Below, in pieces: positions 46,635 to 55,540 of a stretch of DNA of 64,000 nucleotides. Under the pieces are notes generated by a model, which saw only the letters and a program-made list of their open reading frames with translations, did no database searches and was not told the origin of the DNA. Made by a program: the position numbers and the translations under genes. The stretch's first letter is position 1, and each line of letters opens with the position of its first letter. Where the stretch lies: assembly GCF_001854805.1 (NCBI RefSeq), contig NZ_MBLO01000004.1:20950-84949 (forward strand). The letters run 5' to 3'. This DNA comes from Pseudofrankia coriaricola (lineage in GTDB: Bacteria; Actinomycetota; Actinomycetes; Frankiales; Frankiaceae).

Positions 46635-47614
46635 CGGAAGGCCGGCCGTTCACCGGGTACCGGGATCCCGACGAGGACCGAGCCGAGCAGCTTCTCGGCG
46701 GTCACGCCGTTCAGCTCGGCCTCCGGGCGCAGGAGCAGCCGATGCCCGAGGACATGCGGGGCGAGCGTCTTGACGTCGTCGGGAATGACGAAGGCGCGCC
46801 CCTCGGCCGCCGCGTGCGCCTGCGCCGCGGCCACGAGCGCGAGGCCCCCGCGGGGGCTCGCGCCCAGCCGGAGCTCGCCGCGCCGGCGGGTGGCGTCCAC
46901 GATCGTCACGACGTAGCTGAGCAGCTCGCGGCTGATATGAACGCGCCGCACCGTGGCGGTCATCCGCTGCACGTCGGCCGCGGACACCACCGGCGCCAGG
47001 TCCTCGACCGACTGGCCAGCCGACCGGCTGGCCAGCATGTCCACCTCGGCCTCGTGGCTCGGGTAGCCGACCGCGAGGCGCATCATGAACCGGTCGATCT
47101 GCGCCTCGGGCAGGTCGAAGGTGCCGCCGTGCTCGACCGGGTTCTGCGTGGCGATGACCAGGAAGGGCCGCTCCAGCGGGTAGGCGGTTCCGTCGAGGGT
47201 CACCTGCCGTTCCTCCATCACCTCCAACAGCGCGGACTGCGTCTTCGGCGACGCCCGGTTCACCTCGTCGGCGAGCACGACGTTCGCGAACACCGGGCCG
47301 GGCTGGAACTCGAACTTTCTGGTGTCGGCATTCCAGATGTTGACGCCGGTGACATCGGTCGGCAGCAGGTCCGGCGTGCACTGGATCCGGCGCATCGTGC
47401 CGGCGATGGACTTCGCCAGCGCCTTCGCGAGCGACGTCTTGCCCACACCCGGCACGTCATCGATGAGCAGATGGCCCTCGGAGGCGAGGCAGAGCACAGC
47501 CAGCCGGACGACATCCGTCTTGCCGCGGATGAGGCGTTCGACATTGCGGACGACCAGGTCGCACCGCTGCGCGAACCACGCCACCTCGGCCGGCGACACT
47601 GGCTGCTCGGACAC
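46631..47614 (-). CDS. MoxR-family AAA+ ATPase
   Basis: A 327-residue AAA+ ATPase. Walker A is GVGKTSLAKAL, Walker B is VVLADEVNRASPKTQ, sensor 1 is LVIATQNPVEHGGTF, and the Arg finger region is EAQIDRFMMRLAVGYP. The C-terminal lid ends with LLRPEAELNGVTAEKL. It is cytosolic. ATG 47614 has GAGAG upstream. It opens the envelope operon MoxR, DUF58, transglutaminase-like, PKD protein and should drive conformational work on these partners. Confidence 0.9.
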   Translation of the reverse strand: MSEQPVSPAEVAWFAQRCDLVVRNVERLIRGKTDVVRLAVLCLASEGHLLIDDVPGVGKTSLAKALAKSIAGTMRRIQCTPDLLPTDVTGVNIWNADTRKFEFQPGPVFANVVLADEVNRASPKTQSALLEVMEERQVTLDGTAYPLERPFLVIATQNPVEHGGTFDLPEAQIDRFMMRLAVGYPSHEAEVDMLASRSAGQSVEDLAPVVSAADVQRMTATVRRVHISRELLSYVVTIVDATRRRGELRLGASPRGGLALVAAAQAHAAAEGRAFVIPDDVKTLAPHVLGHRLLLRPEAELNGVTAEKLLGSVLVGIPVPGERPAFR

Positions 47615-47756
47615 ATGCTCTCCCAGAGGGTTGTCTGCGGTTGGACGAAGGCCGTGCGCTTCGGCCTGGCCGGGGCCGCCGGGCTGGAACTCCCGGCGCG
47701 CTCATTTGGACTTCCCGGACTTATCCGACTCATCGGACTTCTCTGACTCGTCGGGC

Positions 47757-48497
47757 TCATCGGACGAGCACCGCCGCCGCCGCGACCGAACCGATGACGG
47801 CCAGGAGAAGCACCGTGGCCAGGACGGCTGCGCGACGGCCAAGGACGTGGAACTGGGCGTCCCGGCTGAGCCGGCCGACGAAGACCGTGGCACCGTCGGC
47901 CGCGGCGGCGGCGTTCGGCGGTCCGGGTTCGGCCACGTCGTCGGGCCTCGGCAGGGCCGACGCCATCGGCTGGGCTGGCGGGGCCGGCCCGGGCCGCCCC
48001 GGTGGCGCCCCGGGCGGTTTCGGCCCCGGACCCGGCGGCGCGCCGCCCGGCGGTGTGGCAAACGGCGGTGTGGCAAACGGCGGTGTGGCAAACGGCGGTG
48101 CGGTGCTGGGCGAGGAACGTCGGTCGCCGCGGCGGTCGGCCGCCGGGCCGCGGAGCGCGGTCTCGCCGGCCGCGGGCCACGGGCTGGTGCCCGGCCCACC
48201 ATCCGCGCCGTCCGAGGACGGCCTCCCGCGCCGGGCGACCTGACGGCGCGCGTGCCCCGGCCTCGCGGCCGGCCGCCGGGTGGCTAGCCGCCGAAGCGCG
48301 GCCACCGGCGGCGAGGACGCGGCCGGAGAGCTCCGCCACGCGGTCAGGAAGGCGTCGGCCGGCGACCGGCCGTCCGGGAGGGACGGGCCGCCGTCGTGGC
48401 CGTCGGCGCGGAAGAGGCTGTCGCCGCCGCCGGTTCCATGCACGCGTTCGCCGTCGCCCACTGTCTCTCCGCCGTTCTCAGGCGGTGACCCGTCCAC
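47757..48497 (-). CDS. Pro-rich protein with C-terminal membrane span
   Basis: A 246-residue protein. The N-terminal two thirds is low-complexity, rich in Gly, Pro, Arg and Ala, with a PPFAT repeat encoded by the tandem repeat at 48049. The last 25 residues (VLATVLLLAVIGSVAAAAVLV) form one membrane span, so it is tail-anchored. GTG 48497 is the longest start; GTG 48461 has GGAG upstream and is as likely. It is 142 bp upstream of moxR on the same strand and may belong to the same envelope operon. No family recognised. Confidence 0.55.
   Translation of the reverse strand: MDGSPPENGGETVGDGERVHGTGGGDSLFRADGHDGGPSLPDGRSPADAFLTAWRSSPAASSPPVAALRRLATRRPAARPGHARRQVARRGRPSSDGADGGPGTSPWPAAGETALRGPAADRRGDRRSSPSTAPPFATPPFATPPFATPPGGAPPGPGPKPPGAPPGRPGPAPPAQPMASALPRPDDVAEPGPPNAAAAADGATVFVGRLSRDAQFHVLGRRAAVLATVLLLAVIGSVAAAAVLVR
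48049..48093. repeat. Three perfect 15-bp tandem repeats in the Pro-rich gene
   Basis: GGCGGTGTGGCAAAC occurs three times in a row, followed by a partial, changed copy. On the coding strand each unit encodes a Pro-Pro-Phe-Ala-Thr type block, so copy number can change in frame. Confidence 0.85.
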
Positions 48498-48890
48498 GTG
48501 ACTGGCCGGCCCCCGAGCCGGTTCTGGAATCGGCCGTCAGGACCGCGGTCCCCGAATGCCCGCAGATGTCCCACATGCTACTGGCCGCGGCTATTTCGGC
48601 AGGCATATGTGCTGAAGTTGGGACACTGTTAACGTTCCGGCGCACGGTCCTCGAAAGGCGTCGCGGCCCGGAACTCCGCCCAGCGGCGACGGTGCGTGTT
48701 CTCGGCGGCCCGACGGCGGCCTCTTGGCGAGGGCCCCATGGAAGGACCGTCGCCCGCTGTCGCGTCGGCAGGTCCATACCGGCAGCCAGAAAACCACACG
48801 GCGACTATCGACGGGCAACGAGCGGGAGAGGGTTGGGTGCTTGGGTGAGTAACGGCGGACCGCGGGTTGCCCAGGCGATTTTCCTATGGA
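48498..48890. other. Intergenic region upstream of the Pro-rich gene
   Basis: No gene is supported. It holds an inverted GTCCCA (48567-48572) and TGGGAC (48615-48620) about 40 bp apart, around an AT-containing stretch with GCATATG. On the minus strand TTAACA followed 17 bp later by CATATG could be a promoter for the Pro-rich gene. Confidence 0.35.
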
Positions 48891-49814
48891 TTAGTCCGGC
48901 GTAGGTAGTCCGATCGCGAGTTCGATCAGCTCCGCGGCCAGCGGGGTCGGCGCGTGGCCGGACCAGACGGCGTGCAGCGGTCGAACCAGCATCAGGTCGG
49001 CCACCCGCAGCCGGACCAGCTCGCCGGTGGCCAGGCCGGCCGCCGCGGCCCGCGCGCTGACGACGCCCACACCGCCGCCCGCCCGGACCGTGGCCAGGAT
49101 CGTCGCCGTCGAGCCCAGGCTGGTCGCGCGGTGGATCGGCGGGGTATGACCGAGCGCGCCGGCGAGGGCGCGCATGAACGTCTCGCGCGTGCCGGAGCCG
49201 GGTTCGCGCAGCAGAAGCGGCGCCTCGATGAGATCACTGGCGCGCAGATCTCGCTCGGCCCGAGCTGCCAGGGGGTAGCGGGTGGCCACGACGAGCGCGA
49301 GGCCGTCCGCGCCGACCACTCGGCGGCCGAGGTCGGCCGGGACGTCGGGCGACTCGACGAACCCGAGATCGGCCCGGCCGGAGCGGATCGCCGCGCAGAC
49401 GTCCTCGCTGTTGGCGACGCTGGCCGAGATCTCGAGATCGGCGTGACCGCGCCGCAGGACCAGCAGCCATCGGGGCAGCAGGTACTCGGCCACGGTCAGG
49501 CTGGCCGTGATGCGCAGGCGGGCCCGCTGGTCGGCCCGCAGCGAGAGCACACCGTCGGCCAGCGCCTGGGCCGCGTCGATGACCGGGTGGATCCAGGCGA
49601 CGACGGCCTCGCCGGTCGGGGTCAGAGTGCTGCCGCGCCGGGTCCGGACCAGGAGCGGCACGCCGAGGCGCCGTTCCAGCCGGGCCAGCCGCTCGCTCGC
49701 GCTCGGCTGGCTGATGCCGTGCGCCTGGGCGGCGCGGCCGACGCTGCCGGTCTCGGCGACGGAAAGCAGCAGGTTGAGCGTCGCCAGATCGGTGACCCAG
49801 CTCGGGAGGGGCAT
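48891..49814 (-). CDS. LysR-family transcriptional regulator
   Basis: A 307-residue LysR regulator. The N-terminal winged helix reads LNLLLSVAETGSVGRAAQAH then GISQPSASERLARLERRLGV, followed by the periplasmic-binding-protein-like effector domain (about 90-300). ATG 49814 (MPLPSW) is the best start; an upstream in-frame part overlaps the yeiH-like gene. It is 14 bp downstream of the exporter gene on the same strand, not divergent as is usual for LysR, and probably controls that operon through the palindrome at 51013. Confidence 0.85.
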   Translation of the reverse strand: MPLPSWVTDLATLNLLLSVAETGSVGRAAQAHGISQPSASERLARLERRLGVPLLVRTRRGSTLTPTGEAVVAWIHPVIDAAQALADGVLSLRADQRARLRITASLTVAEYLLPRWLLVLRRGHADLEISASVANSEDVCAAIRSGRADLGFVESPDVPADLGRRVVGADGLALVVATRYPLAARAERDLRASDLIEAPLLLREPGSGTRETFMRALAGALGHTPPIHRATSLGSTATILATVRAGGGVGVVSARAAAAGLATGELVRLRVADLMLVRPLHAVWSGHAPTPLAAELIELAIGLPTPD

Positions 49815-49828
49815 CGTCGGACAGCGTG

Positions 49829-50956
49829 TCACACCGCCCCGGCGACGGCGAGGCTGGTCAGGCTCACCGTCGCCCACAGCAGCAGGCCGAGCAGGAGCGG
49901 CCGGTACCCGGTGCGGCGCAGCGCCGCGACGTCCGTCGCGAGGCCGATCGCGGCGAGCGCGACGGCGATGAGGATCATCGCGCCGCGATGCAATGGCTCG
50001 TGGCTGGCGACGGGGAGAAGCCCAGCCGAGTTGGCCGACACCACCAGCACGAACGCGACGAGGAACCCCGGAACCAGGCGGACGGCGCGGCGCGGTGCGG
50101 TCAACAGGTGGCGTGACTGGTGGTCCGGCTGACGGTGCGGCTCGGCGTCCAGGTCGGACGAGGCCTCGCGGTCGCGGACGAGCGCGCCCAGCACCAGCAC
50201 GATCGGAATGATCATGAGTGTGCGGACGAGCTTGACCACGACCGCCTGCTGGACGGCGGCCGGGTCGTACGCGCTGGCCGCGGCGACGACCGAGGACATG
50301 TCGTTGACGGCGGTGCCGGCGAACAGGCCGAACGCGCCCGGGCTCAGGCCGAGCGCGTGCCCGAGCGGCGGGAAGACCAGCGCCGCGGCCACGTTGAACA
50401 GGAAGATCGTCGAGACAGCGTAGGCGACGTCGGCGTTCTTGGCCCTGATCGTCGGGCTCGTGGCGGCGATCGCCGACGCGCCGCAGATCGCCGTCCCGAC
50501 GCCGATAAGGGTGCGCAGGTCACGTCCCACCTTGAGACATCGACCGAGCAGCGCGGCGCCGGCCAGACAGGCGGCGAGGGTGGCCAGCATGACCGGCAGC
50601 GAGGCCACCCCGACGTCGGCCACCTCGCCCAGGGACAGCTGGGCGCCCAGCAACGCGACGGAGACCCGCAACAGGCGGACCCGAGCAACGTCAAGACCTG
50701 GCTGAAGGACACCTCCCCATCTCCGGGCGAGTGGGCTGAGCAGGGCGCCCCCGACAACCGCCACGACAGGCGCGCCGATCACCGGGCAGGCCATGCCGAC
50801 GGCGGTCGCGGCCAGGCCGATCGCGCCGGCGAACGCCAACCCGCCAGACACGCCAGACGCGGCGCGCACGGCAGAAACGCCGGAGGCGGCGGACATGGTG
50901 TGCGCGAGCCGCGCGGGTCGGGCGAAATGGCGTTCCCGGACGGGGACGGTGGTCAT
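49829..50956 (-). CDS. YeiH/UPF0324-family putative exporter
   Basis: A 375-residue membrane protein of the YeiH family, often annotated as a putative sulfate exporter. About ten spans are visible; conserved segments include LLRVSVALLGAQLSLGEV, VGTAICGASAIAATSP and FLFNVAAALVFPPLGH, then GTAVNDMSSVVAAASAY. A charged cytoplasmic insert (DREASSDLDAEPHRQ) sits in the second half. ATG 50956 is chosen; a TTG at 50971 is possible. It is first in an operon with a LysR gene. The family occurs with LysR regulators of sulfur or taurine use, but the substrate is not proven. Confidence 0.85.
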   Translation of the reverse strand: MTTVPVRERHFARPARLAHTMSAASGVSAVRAASGVSGGLAFAGAIGLAATAVGMACPVIGAPVVAVVGGALLSPLARRWGGVLQPGLDVARVRLLRVSVALLGAQLSLGEVADVGVASLPVMLATLAACLAGAALLGRCLKVGRDLRTLIGVGTAICGASAIAATSPTIRAKNADVAYAVSTIFLFNVAAALVFPPLGHALGLSPGAFGLFAGTAVNDMSSVVAAASAYDPAAVQQAVVVKLVRTLMIIPIVLVLGALVRDREASSDLDAEPHRQPDHQSRHLLTAPRRAVRLVPGFLVAFVLVVSANSAGLLPVASHEPLHRGAMILIAVALAAIGLATDVAALRRTGYRPLLLGLLLWATVSLTSLAVAGAV

Positions 50957-51012
50957 GGATCCCAGCCTCAAGCGGCCGAGGACCCTTCGGTAGCGGCCGA
51001 CTGCCAGGGATG

Positions 51013-51033
51013 GTCATAGGAGACCCCTATGAC
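51013..51033. promoter_or_regulatory. LysR-type operator upstream of yeiH
   Basis: GTCATAGG (51013-51020) and CCTATGAC (51026-51033) are a perfect 8-bp inverted repeat with 5 bp between, containing the T-N11-A pattern of LysR sites. It lies 57 bp before the exporter start and is the likely binding site of the co-encoded LysR protein. Confidence 0.6.
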
Positions 51034-51142
51034 TAGACGGGCGCGTCGACGATGCGTCACTCGGTCAGCCCTGTTCGGCTGGCCCAGCCGCTGTGCCCGG
51101 CGCACGCGACGGAGCTCCCGTCTCTGACCGGCGCATGTCGAC

Positions 51143-51187
51143 GACGCCGACAAGACCGACGCCGACAAGACCGACGCCGACAAGACC
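51143..51187. repeat. Three perfect 15-bp tandem repeats upstream of the kinase gene
   Basis: GACGCCGACAAGACC occurs three times without interruption. It lies in the non-coding region between the divergent exporter operon and the Ser/Thr kinase gene, 78 bp before the kinase start. Confidence 0.85.
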
Positions 51188-51264
51188 AAGGCGTGTGTTG
51201 TCGTTGTCGCCCTGGGTAGAGGAATCTCAAACTCCAAGAAGGTCATCGAAAGTAGGATCAAACG

Positions 51265-53529
51265 ATGCCGACTCTCGGTGCCGCCGACGAACAGGGAACG
51301 GAAGGATACCTGGGTGGTCGGTACCGGCTGGGCAGAGTGATCGGTGAGGGTGGTAGCGGCACTGTCTACAAGGGCGAGGACGTGCTGCTGCACCGCCCGG
51401 TCGCGATCAAGGAGATTCGGCTGCCGCTCATGGGGTCGGCGGCCGAACGCGACCTGGCCGAACAGCGGGTGATGCGTGAGGCCCGCGCGGCTGCTCGACT
51501 GCGTCATCCGACGCTGGTGACCGTCTACGACGTGCTCAAGGCAGACGGGCGTTCGTGGATCGTCATGGAGTACGTCGACGGGGTCTCCCTGTCCGAGCTC
51601 ATCAAGGACGCCGGACGGCTGGCCCCCGAGCGGGTCGCCCGTATCGGCGTCAGCCTGGCCTATGCGCTCGAGGCCGCTCACCGTGGCGGCGTCGTCCACC
51701 GCGATGTCAAGCCGGGCAACGTCCTGGTCACCGCGGCCGGCGAGTCACGCCTGACCGACTTCGGCATCGCGGTCAGCCACGGCGACACAACCCTGACGGG
51801 TGCGGGAACGCTGATAGGTTCGCCGGCTTACATCGCCCCTGAACGCGTCCGAGGCGCGCGGGCCGTGTACGCCAGCGACGTGTGGGGGCTCGGAGCGACC
51901 CTCTTCACCGCCGTCGAGGGCGAGTCTCCGTTCGAGGGCAAGGTGCCCCTGGCGATGCTGGCCGCCGTCGTGGAGAACCGCAGACGCCCGTTCGTCCACG
52001 CGGGCTGCCTCCGCGGTGTCATCGATCACATGCTTGCCGTCGATCCTGACCGGCGGCCGTCGCCCGCCCAGATCCGCAGTCATCTTCGCGAGGTCCTCGA
52101 CGACATCACGCCGACCGCACGAGGACGGCGCAGACACCTCGGGAGGCCCGGGCTCGCTCGACGCCCCACCCGTCCCCGCGAGGCCGGCCGGGTTGACCGG
52201 GCCGACCCGTGGTTGGAGATCCTCGCTGACAGCCACCGGCCGGCGCGGGCGGATGATGCTGAACCCGGCATGGCGGCTGACAGACCCGCGGATCAGGCGA
52301 CGAAAGTCGACGGCGGCGACGCGACCGGCATGGACGAACCGCGGGCCGCCGAGGTCGGTACCCCGGAGGCCGACGACAAGGCCGCACCCATCGCCGAGGC
52401 CGCATCCACGGAGGTCGTCGCACCCACTGGCGCCGAGGCCGCACCTACACCCGACGTCGGACCCACCGAGGTCGTCGCACCCACCGATGTCGCCCCATCC
52501 ACCGACGTCGCCGCACCCACTGCCGACGTCGCGCCCACGAAGGTCGTCGGACCCACCGACGTCGCATCCACCGACCACGCCGCAACCACCGACGTCGTCG
52601 AACAAGATGAGGGTGCGGTGCCCGGCGACGGCGAACCCAGGGACAACGCCAAACGCGACGAGGGCACCGCACCCAACGAGGGCACCGCACCCGACAACGG
52701 CGAACCGGGCGGCGACGCCGCCGTCCCTGTACCCCCCGGCGGACGTCGGCGCGGCTCGCGCCGGCGGGTGTCGGTGATCGTGGCGGCGGCGCTGGCGTCG
52801 CTCTTGGCGGTGGGGACCACTCTGGGCCTGACGTTGGCCGGCGGCGGCACCGCCGAGCCGGCCGCGGCCCCGCCGCCGCAAAGATCGTCGCTCGCCTCGT
52901 CCGGACCGGTCACATCGCCGACGTCGACGACAACACCGGAGAACCTGGCGGCGACGGACCCATCACGTCCGCCCTCGAGTGTCGCCGGCCCGCCGGCCTC
53001 AGGCGACACACTGACGGACGCCCCGGCGGCGCGGGACTACGACATCAGCCTGGGCTCGCTCATTCCGACCGGTACCACCCCGGCGCGGCCACCGGAGGGC
53101 TACACCACGCGCTCCGGGCAATCCAGCTGGTCGGTCGCGGTGCCGAGTGACTGGTCGACCTCCCCGCGCGGCGCCGACCGAACCGTGTTCGCGCCCGCGA
53201 GCGGATATCCAGAACTGCTGGTCGAGGCCCAGGCCGCGGCCGGACCGTCCGCTATCGGCGCCTGGCGGTCGTTGGAAGGAAGCACACGGGCGACATCGCC
53301 GGGCTACCGGCTCCTGTCCATCCGCCAGGCCGACGGGCAGGACGGCGCGACCGCCGCCATCTGGGAGTTCACCTTCACCTCGGGTGGGCGTGTCATCCAC
53401 GTCCTCGACCTCGGCGTCGTCCGCAACGGCCACGGATACGCGCTGCGCTGGCGGATTCCCGAGGACGACTGGGACGGCCAGCAGGCTCTGATGTGGCGAA
53501 TCTTCGCCACCTTCCGTCCAGGGCCATGA
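51265..53529 (+). CDS. PknB-like membrane Ser/Thr protein kinase
   Basis: A 754-residue receptor kinase. The kinase domain (about 20-275) has the P-loop GEGGSGTVYKG, Lys49 in VAIKEI, the catalytic loop VVHRDVKPGNVLV, DFG in LTDFGIAV and PAYIAPERV. A long acidic linker with imperfect Val/Pro/Thr/Asp repeats (about 350-470) follows, then a membrane span (about 500-522), then an extracellular Ser/Thr-rich stalk and a globular end with WSVAVPSDWSTSPRGADRTV. No PASTA repeats are present. ATG 51265 has AGGATC upstream. The extracellular part may sense wall or small ligands; targets are unknown. Confidence 0.88.
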   Translation: MPTLGAADEQGTEGYLGGRYRLGRVIGEGGSGTVYKGEDVLLHRPVAIKEIRLPLMGSAAERDLAEQRVMREARAAARLRHPTLVTVYDVLKADGRSWIVMEYVDGVSLSELIKDAGRLAPERVARIGVSLAYALEAAHRGGVVHRDVKPGNVLVTAAGESRLTDFGIAVSHGDTTLTGAGTLIGSPAYIAPERVRGARAVYASDVWGLGATLFTAVEGESPFEGKVPLAMLAAVVENRRRPFVHAGCLRGVIDHMLAVDPDRRPSPAQIRSHLREVLDDITPTARGRRRHLGRPGLARRPTRPREAGRVDRADPWLEILADSHRPARADDAEPGMAADRPADQATKVDGGDATGMDEPRAAEVGTPEADDKAAPIAEAASTEVVAPTGAEAAPTPDVGPTEVVAPTDVAPSTDVAAPTADVAPTKVVGPTDVASTDHAATTDVVEQDEGAVPGDGEPRDNAKRDEGTAPNEGTAPDNGEPGGDAAVPVPPGGRRRGSRRRVSVIVAAALASLLAVGTTLGLTLAGGGTAEPAAAPPPQRSSLASSGPVTSPTSTTTPENLAATDPSRPPSSVAGPPASGDTLTDAPAARDYDISLGSLIPTGTTPARPPEGYTTRSGQSSWSVAVPSDWSTSPRGADRTVFAPASGYPELLVEAQAAAGPSAIGAWRSLEGSTRATSPGYRLLSIRQADGQDGATAAIWEFTFTSGGRVIHVLDLGVVRNGHGYALRWRIPEDDWDGQQALMWRIFATFRPGP

Positions 53530-53691
53530 CGGGCCGCCCACAGGATGACGGCCGCCGGTTCGTTCCGCCGAACGGCCGGATCTCCCGTGAGGTGATGGAG
53601 GGCCTCGCGCGCGGTCCCGCCTTCGGTGATGTGGCATGCGCCGGCCCGGCCCGGATCGATGATCCGAGCCGGGTCTGGACCCGCCCGCCGG

Positions 53692-54177
53692 TCAGCTCTT
53701 CATGCTGGCGAACATGCCGGGTGTGTAGGAGCCCGCCGGGTTGCGCACGATCACGTTGACCCGGTTGGCCGCGTTGATCAGGGCGACCAGGGAGACGAGC
53801 GCGGCGATCTGGTCGTCGTCGTAGTGCTTGCGGACCTGGGCCCAGGTCTCGTCGGAGACGCCGTGGTGGGCGTCGGCGAGCCTGGTCCCCTCCTCGGCGA
53901 GTGCGAGCGCGGCCCGCTCGGCCTCGGTGAACACGGTGGCCTCGCGCCAGGCGGCGACCAGGTTGAGCCGGACCGGGGTTTCACCGGCGGCCGCGGCCTC
54001 CTTGGTGTGCATGTCGACGCAGAAGCCGCAGCCGTTGATCTGGCTGGCGCGCAGCGACACCAGCTCCTGGGTGGCCTTCGGCAGCGGCGACTGGTCGATC
54101 ACCAGGCTGGCGTTGGCGAACCGCTTGCCGAACTTGGCGGCGATCTCGTTGTCGAACAGGTTGAATCGGGCGTCCAT
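53692..54177 (-). CDS. Carboxymuconolactone decarboxylase/AhpD-family protein
   Basis: A 161-residue CMD-family protein. The redox/active-site motif is CxxC followed by His: GCGFCVDMHTKEA (about 70-82). Helices before and after match the AhpD fold. The frame extends further upstream, but ATG 54177 (MDARFNLFDN) is consistent with the family, with GAGGACG upstream. It is divergent from an ECF41 sigma gene; this pairing is the hallmark of the ECF41 group, whose sigma factors control a CMD, oxidoreductase or epimerase gene. On the minus strand TGTCACA (54256-54250) lies upstream, with a weaker -10. Confidence 0.88.
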   Translation of the reverse strand: MDARFNLFDNEIAAKFGKRFANASLVIDQSPLPKATQELVSLRASQINGCGFCVDMHTKEAAAAGETPVRLNLVAAWREATVFTEAERAALALAEEGTRLADAHHGVSDETWAQVRKHYDDDQIAALVSLVALINAANRVNVIVRNPAGSYTPGMFASMKS

Positions 54178-54385
54178 GACGTCGTCCTCACTCGTGGTGT
54201 TGCGTGCTGCCGCACCGGACGAACACCAGATGCCGGCGACCCCGATTCCTGTGACAGCCTGGCCATGGTGACCTGCGCCACCAGGCGGGGGCCACACCGG
54301 TGATGCCTGGGGCCCCGCTGTGCGCGACGCAGCCACGGCGTCATGTCCTGGGGCAGCGGACGACAGGGACCGGCTACCGGCTCGG

Positions 54386-54412
54386 TGTCACAAACCGGCG
54401 GGATCTGGCGTC
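54386..54412 (+). promoter_or_regulatory. ECF41-type autoregulated promoter
   Basis: TGTCACA at 54386-54392 and CGTC at 54409-54412 are spaced by 16 bp, matching the published ECF41 consensus TGTCACA-N16-CGTC. It lies 39 bp before the sigma gene start at 54451. Confidence 0.75.
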
Positions 54413-54450
54413 TGGTGAGTGACACAGTCGAGCGTGAACAGGAGCCACGC

Positions 54451-55392
54451 ATGGCAGGCACGTCGCCGACCGCCCCCGAAGACCACGGCGGGCGCATGAA
54501 CGAGGACAGCCGTTCGGACCCGGCTACCGCGGCGTTCCTCGCCCACCGCAACCTGCTGTTCACCGTCGCCTACGAGATGCTCGGCTCGGCCGCGGACGCG
54601 GAGGACGTCCTGCAGGAGAGCTGGCTGCGCTGGGTGGGCGTCGATCTCGATGCGGTGCGGGACCAGCGTGCGTACCTGGTTCAGATCACCACCCGCCAGG
54701 CGCTGAGCCGGCTGCGTACGCTCGGCCGGCGCAAGGAGTCCTACGTCGGTCCCTGGCTGCCCGAGCCGCTGCTGACCGCGCCCGACGTGGCTGAGGATGT
54801 CGAGCTGGCCGACAGCGTCTCGATGGCGATGATGCTGGTGCTGGAGACACTCGGGCCGACCGAGCGGGCGGTGTTCGTGCTGCGCGAGGTGTTCGACCTC
54901 GAGTACGACGAGATCGCGGAAGCCGTCGACAAGAGCGCCGCCGCGGTCCGCCAGATCGCGCACCGGGCGCGGGCACACGTCGCCGCGCGCCGCCCGCGCG
55001 GGGTCGTTTCTCCGGCCGAGACCCGAGGTGCGCTCGACGCGTTCCAGCGAGCGGTCGAGACCGGTGACCTGCAGAGCCTGCTTGACATCCTCGCGCCGGA
55101 CGTCGTCCTGCTGGGGGACGGCGGCGGAGTCAGGCAGGCGGTACCGCGCCCCATTGTCGGGGCCGACAAGGTGGCGCGCCTGCTGGCCGCCGGGCTGGGC
55201 AGGATCGCCGCCGCGGTGTCGCTGCAGCCGGTACAGGTCAATGGCTACCCGGCGCTGATTCTCCGGCTCGATGGCGAGATCGACAGCGTTGTGGCGGTAC
55301 GCATCGACGAAGGCCTCGTCACCGGGCTCTACGCCGTGCGCAATCCCGAGAAGCTGTCGCACATCGAGCGGGAAACGGCCCTTCGCCGCTGA
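54451..55392 (+). CDS. ECF41-group RNA polymerase sigma factor with SnoaL-like C-terminal domain
   Basis: A 313-residue SigJ/ECF41 sigma factor. Region 2 reads LLFTVAYEMLGSAADAEDVL with QESWLRWVGVD and YLVQITTRQALSRLRT. Region 4 reads TLGPTERAVFVLREVFDLEY then DEIAEAVDKSAAAVRQIAHR. The C-terminal 110 residues form a SnoaL/NTF2-like domain (DAFQRAVETGDLQSLLDILA through LVTGLYAVRNPEKL), which in this group acts in place of an anti-sigma factor. ATG 54451 has AGGAG upstream. It is divergent from its usual partner, a CMD gene, and its own promoter carries the ECF41 sequence. Confidence 0.9.
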   Translation: MAGTSPTAPEDHGGRMNEDSRSDPATAAFLAHRNLLFTVAYEMLGSAADAEDVLQESWLRWVGVDLDAVRDQRAYLVQITTRQALSRLRTLGRRKESYVGPWLPEPLLTAPDVAEDVELADSVSMAMMLVLETLGPTERAVFVLREVFDLEYDEIAEAVDKSAAAVRQIAHRARAHVAARRPRGVVSPAETRGALDAFQRAVETGDLQSLLDILAPDVVLLGDGGGVRQAVPRPIVGADKVARLLAAGLGRIAAAVSLQPVQVNGYPALILRLDGEIDSVVAVRIDEGLVTGLYAVRNPEKLSHIERETALRR

Positions 55393-55540
55393 ATCTGGGC
55401 CGATTGGGAACAAACAACACGACAAGTATTCCGACCCGGCCGGGTGCCAGGTCCCACCGCGCGGGTCGGCGAGCGGCAACTCGTATGCCGCGCCCGCGTT
55501 CACACCTCGCCGGAAGGCGGAGCGCTCGATGCCCACGCTG

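Noticed and set aside
48049..48093. Possible CRISPR-like array
   Set aside because: The units are contiguous 15-bp direct repeats with no spacers and lie inside a Pro-rich coding frame.
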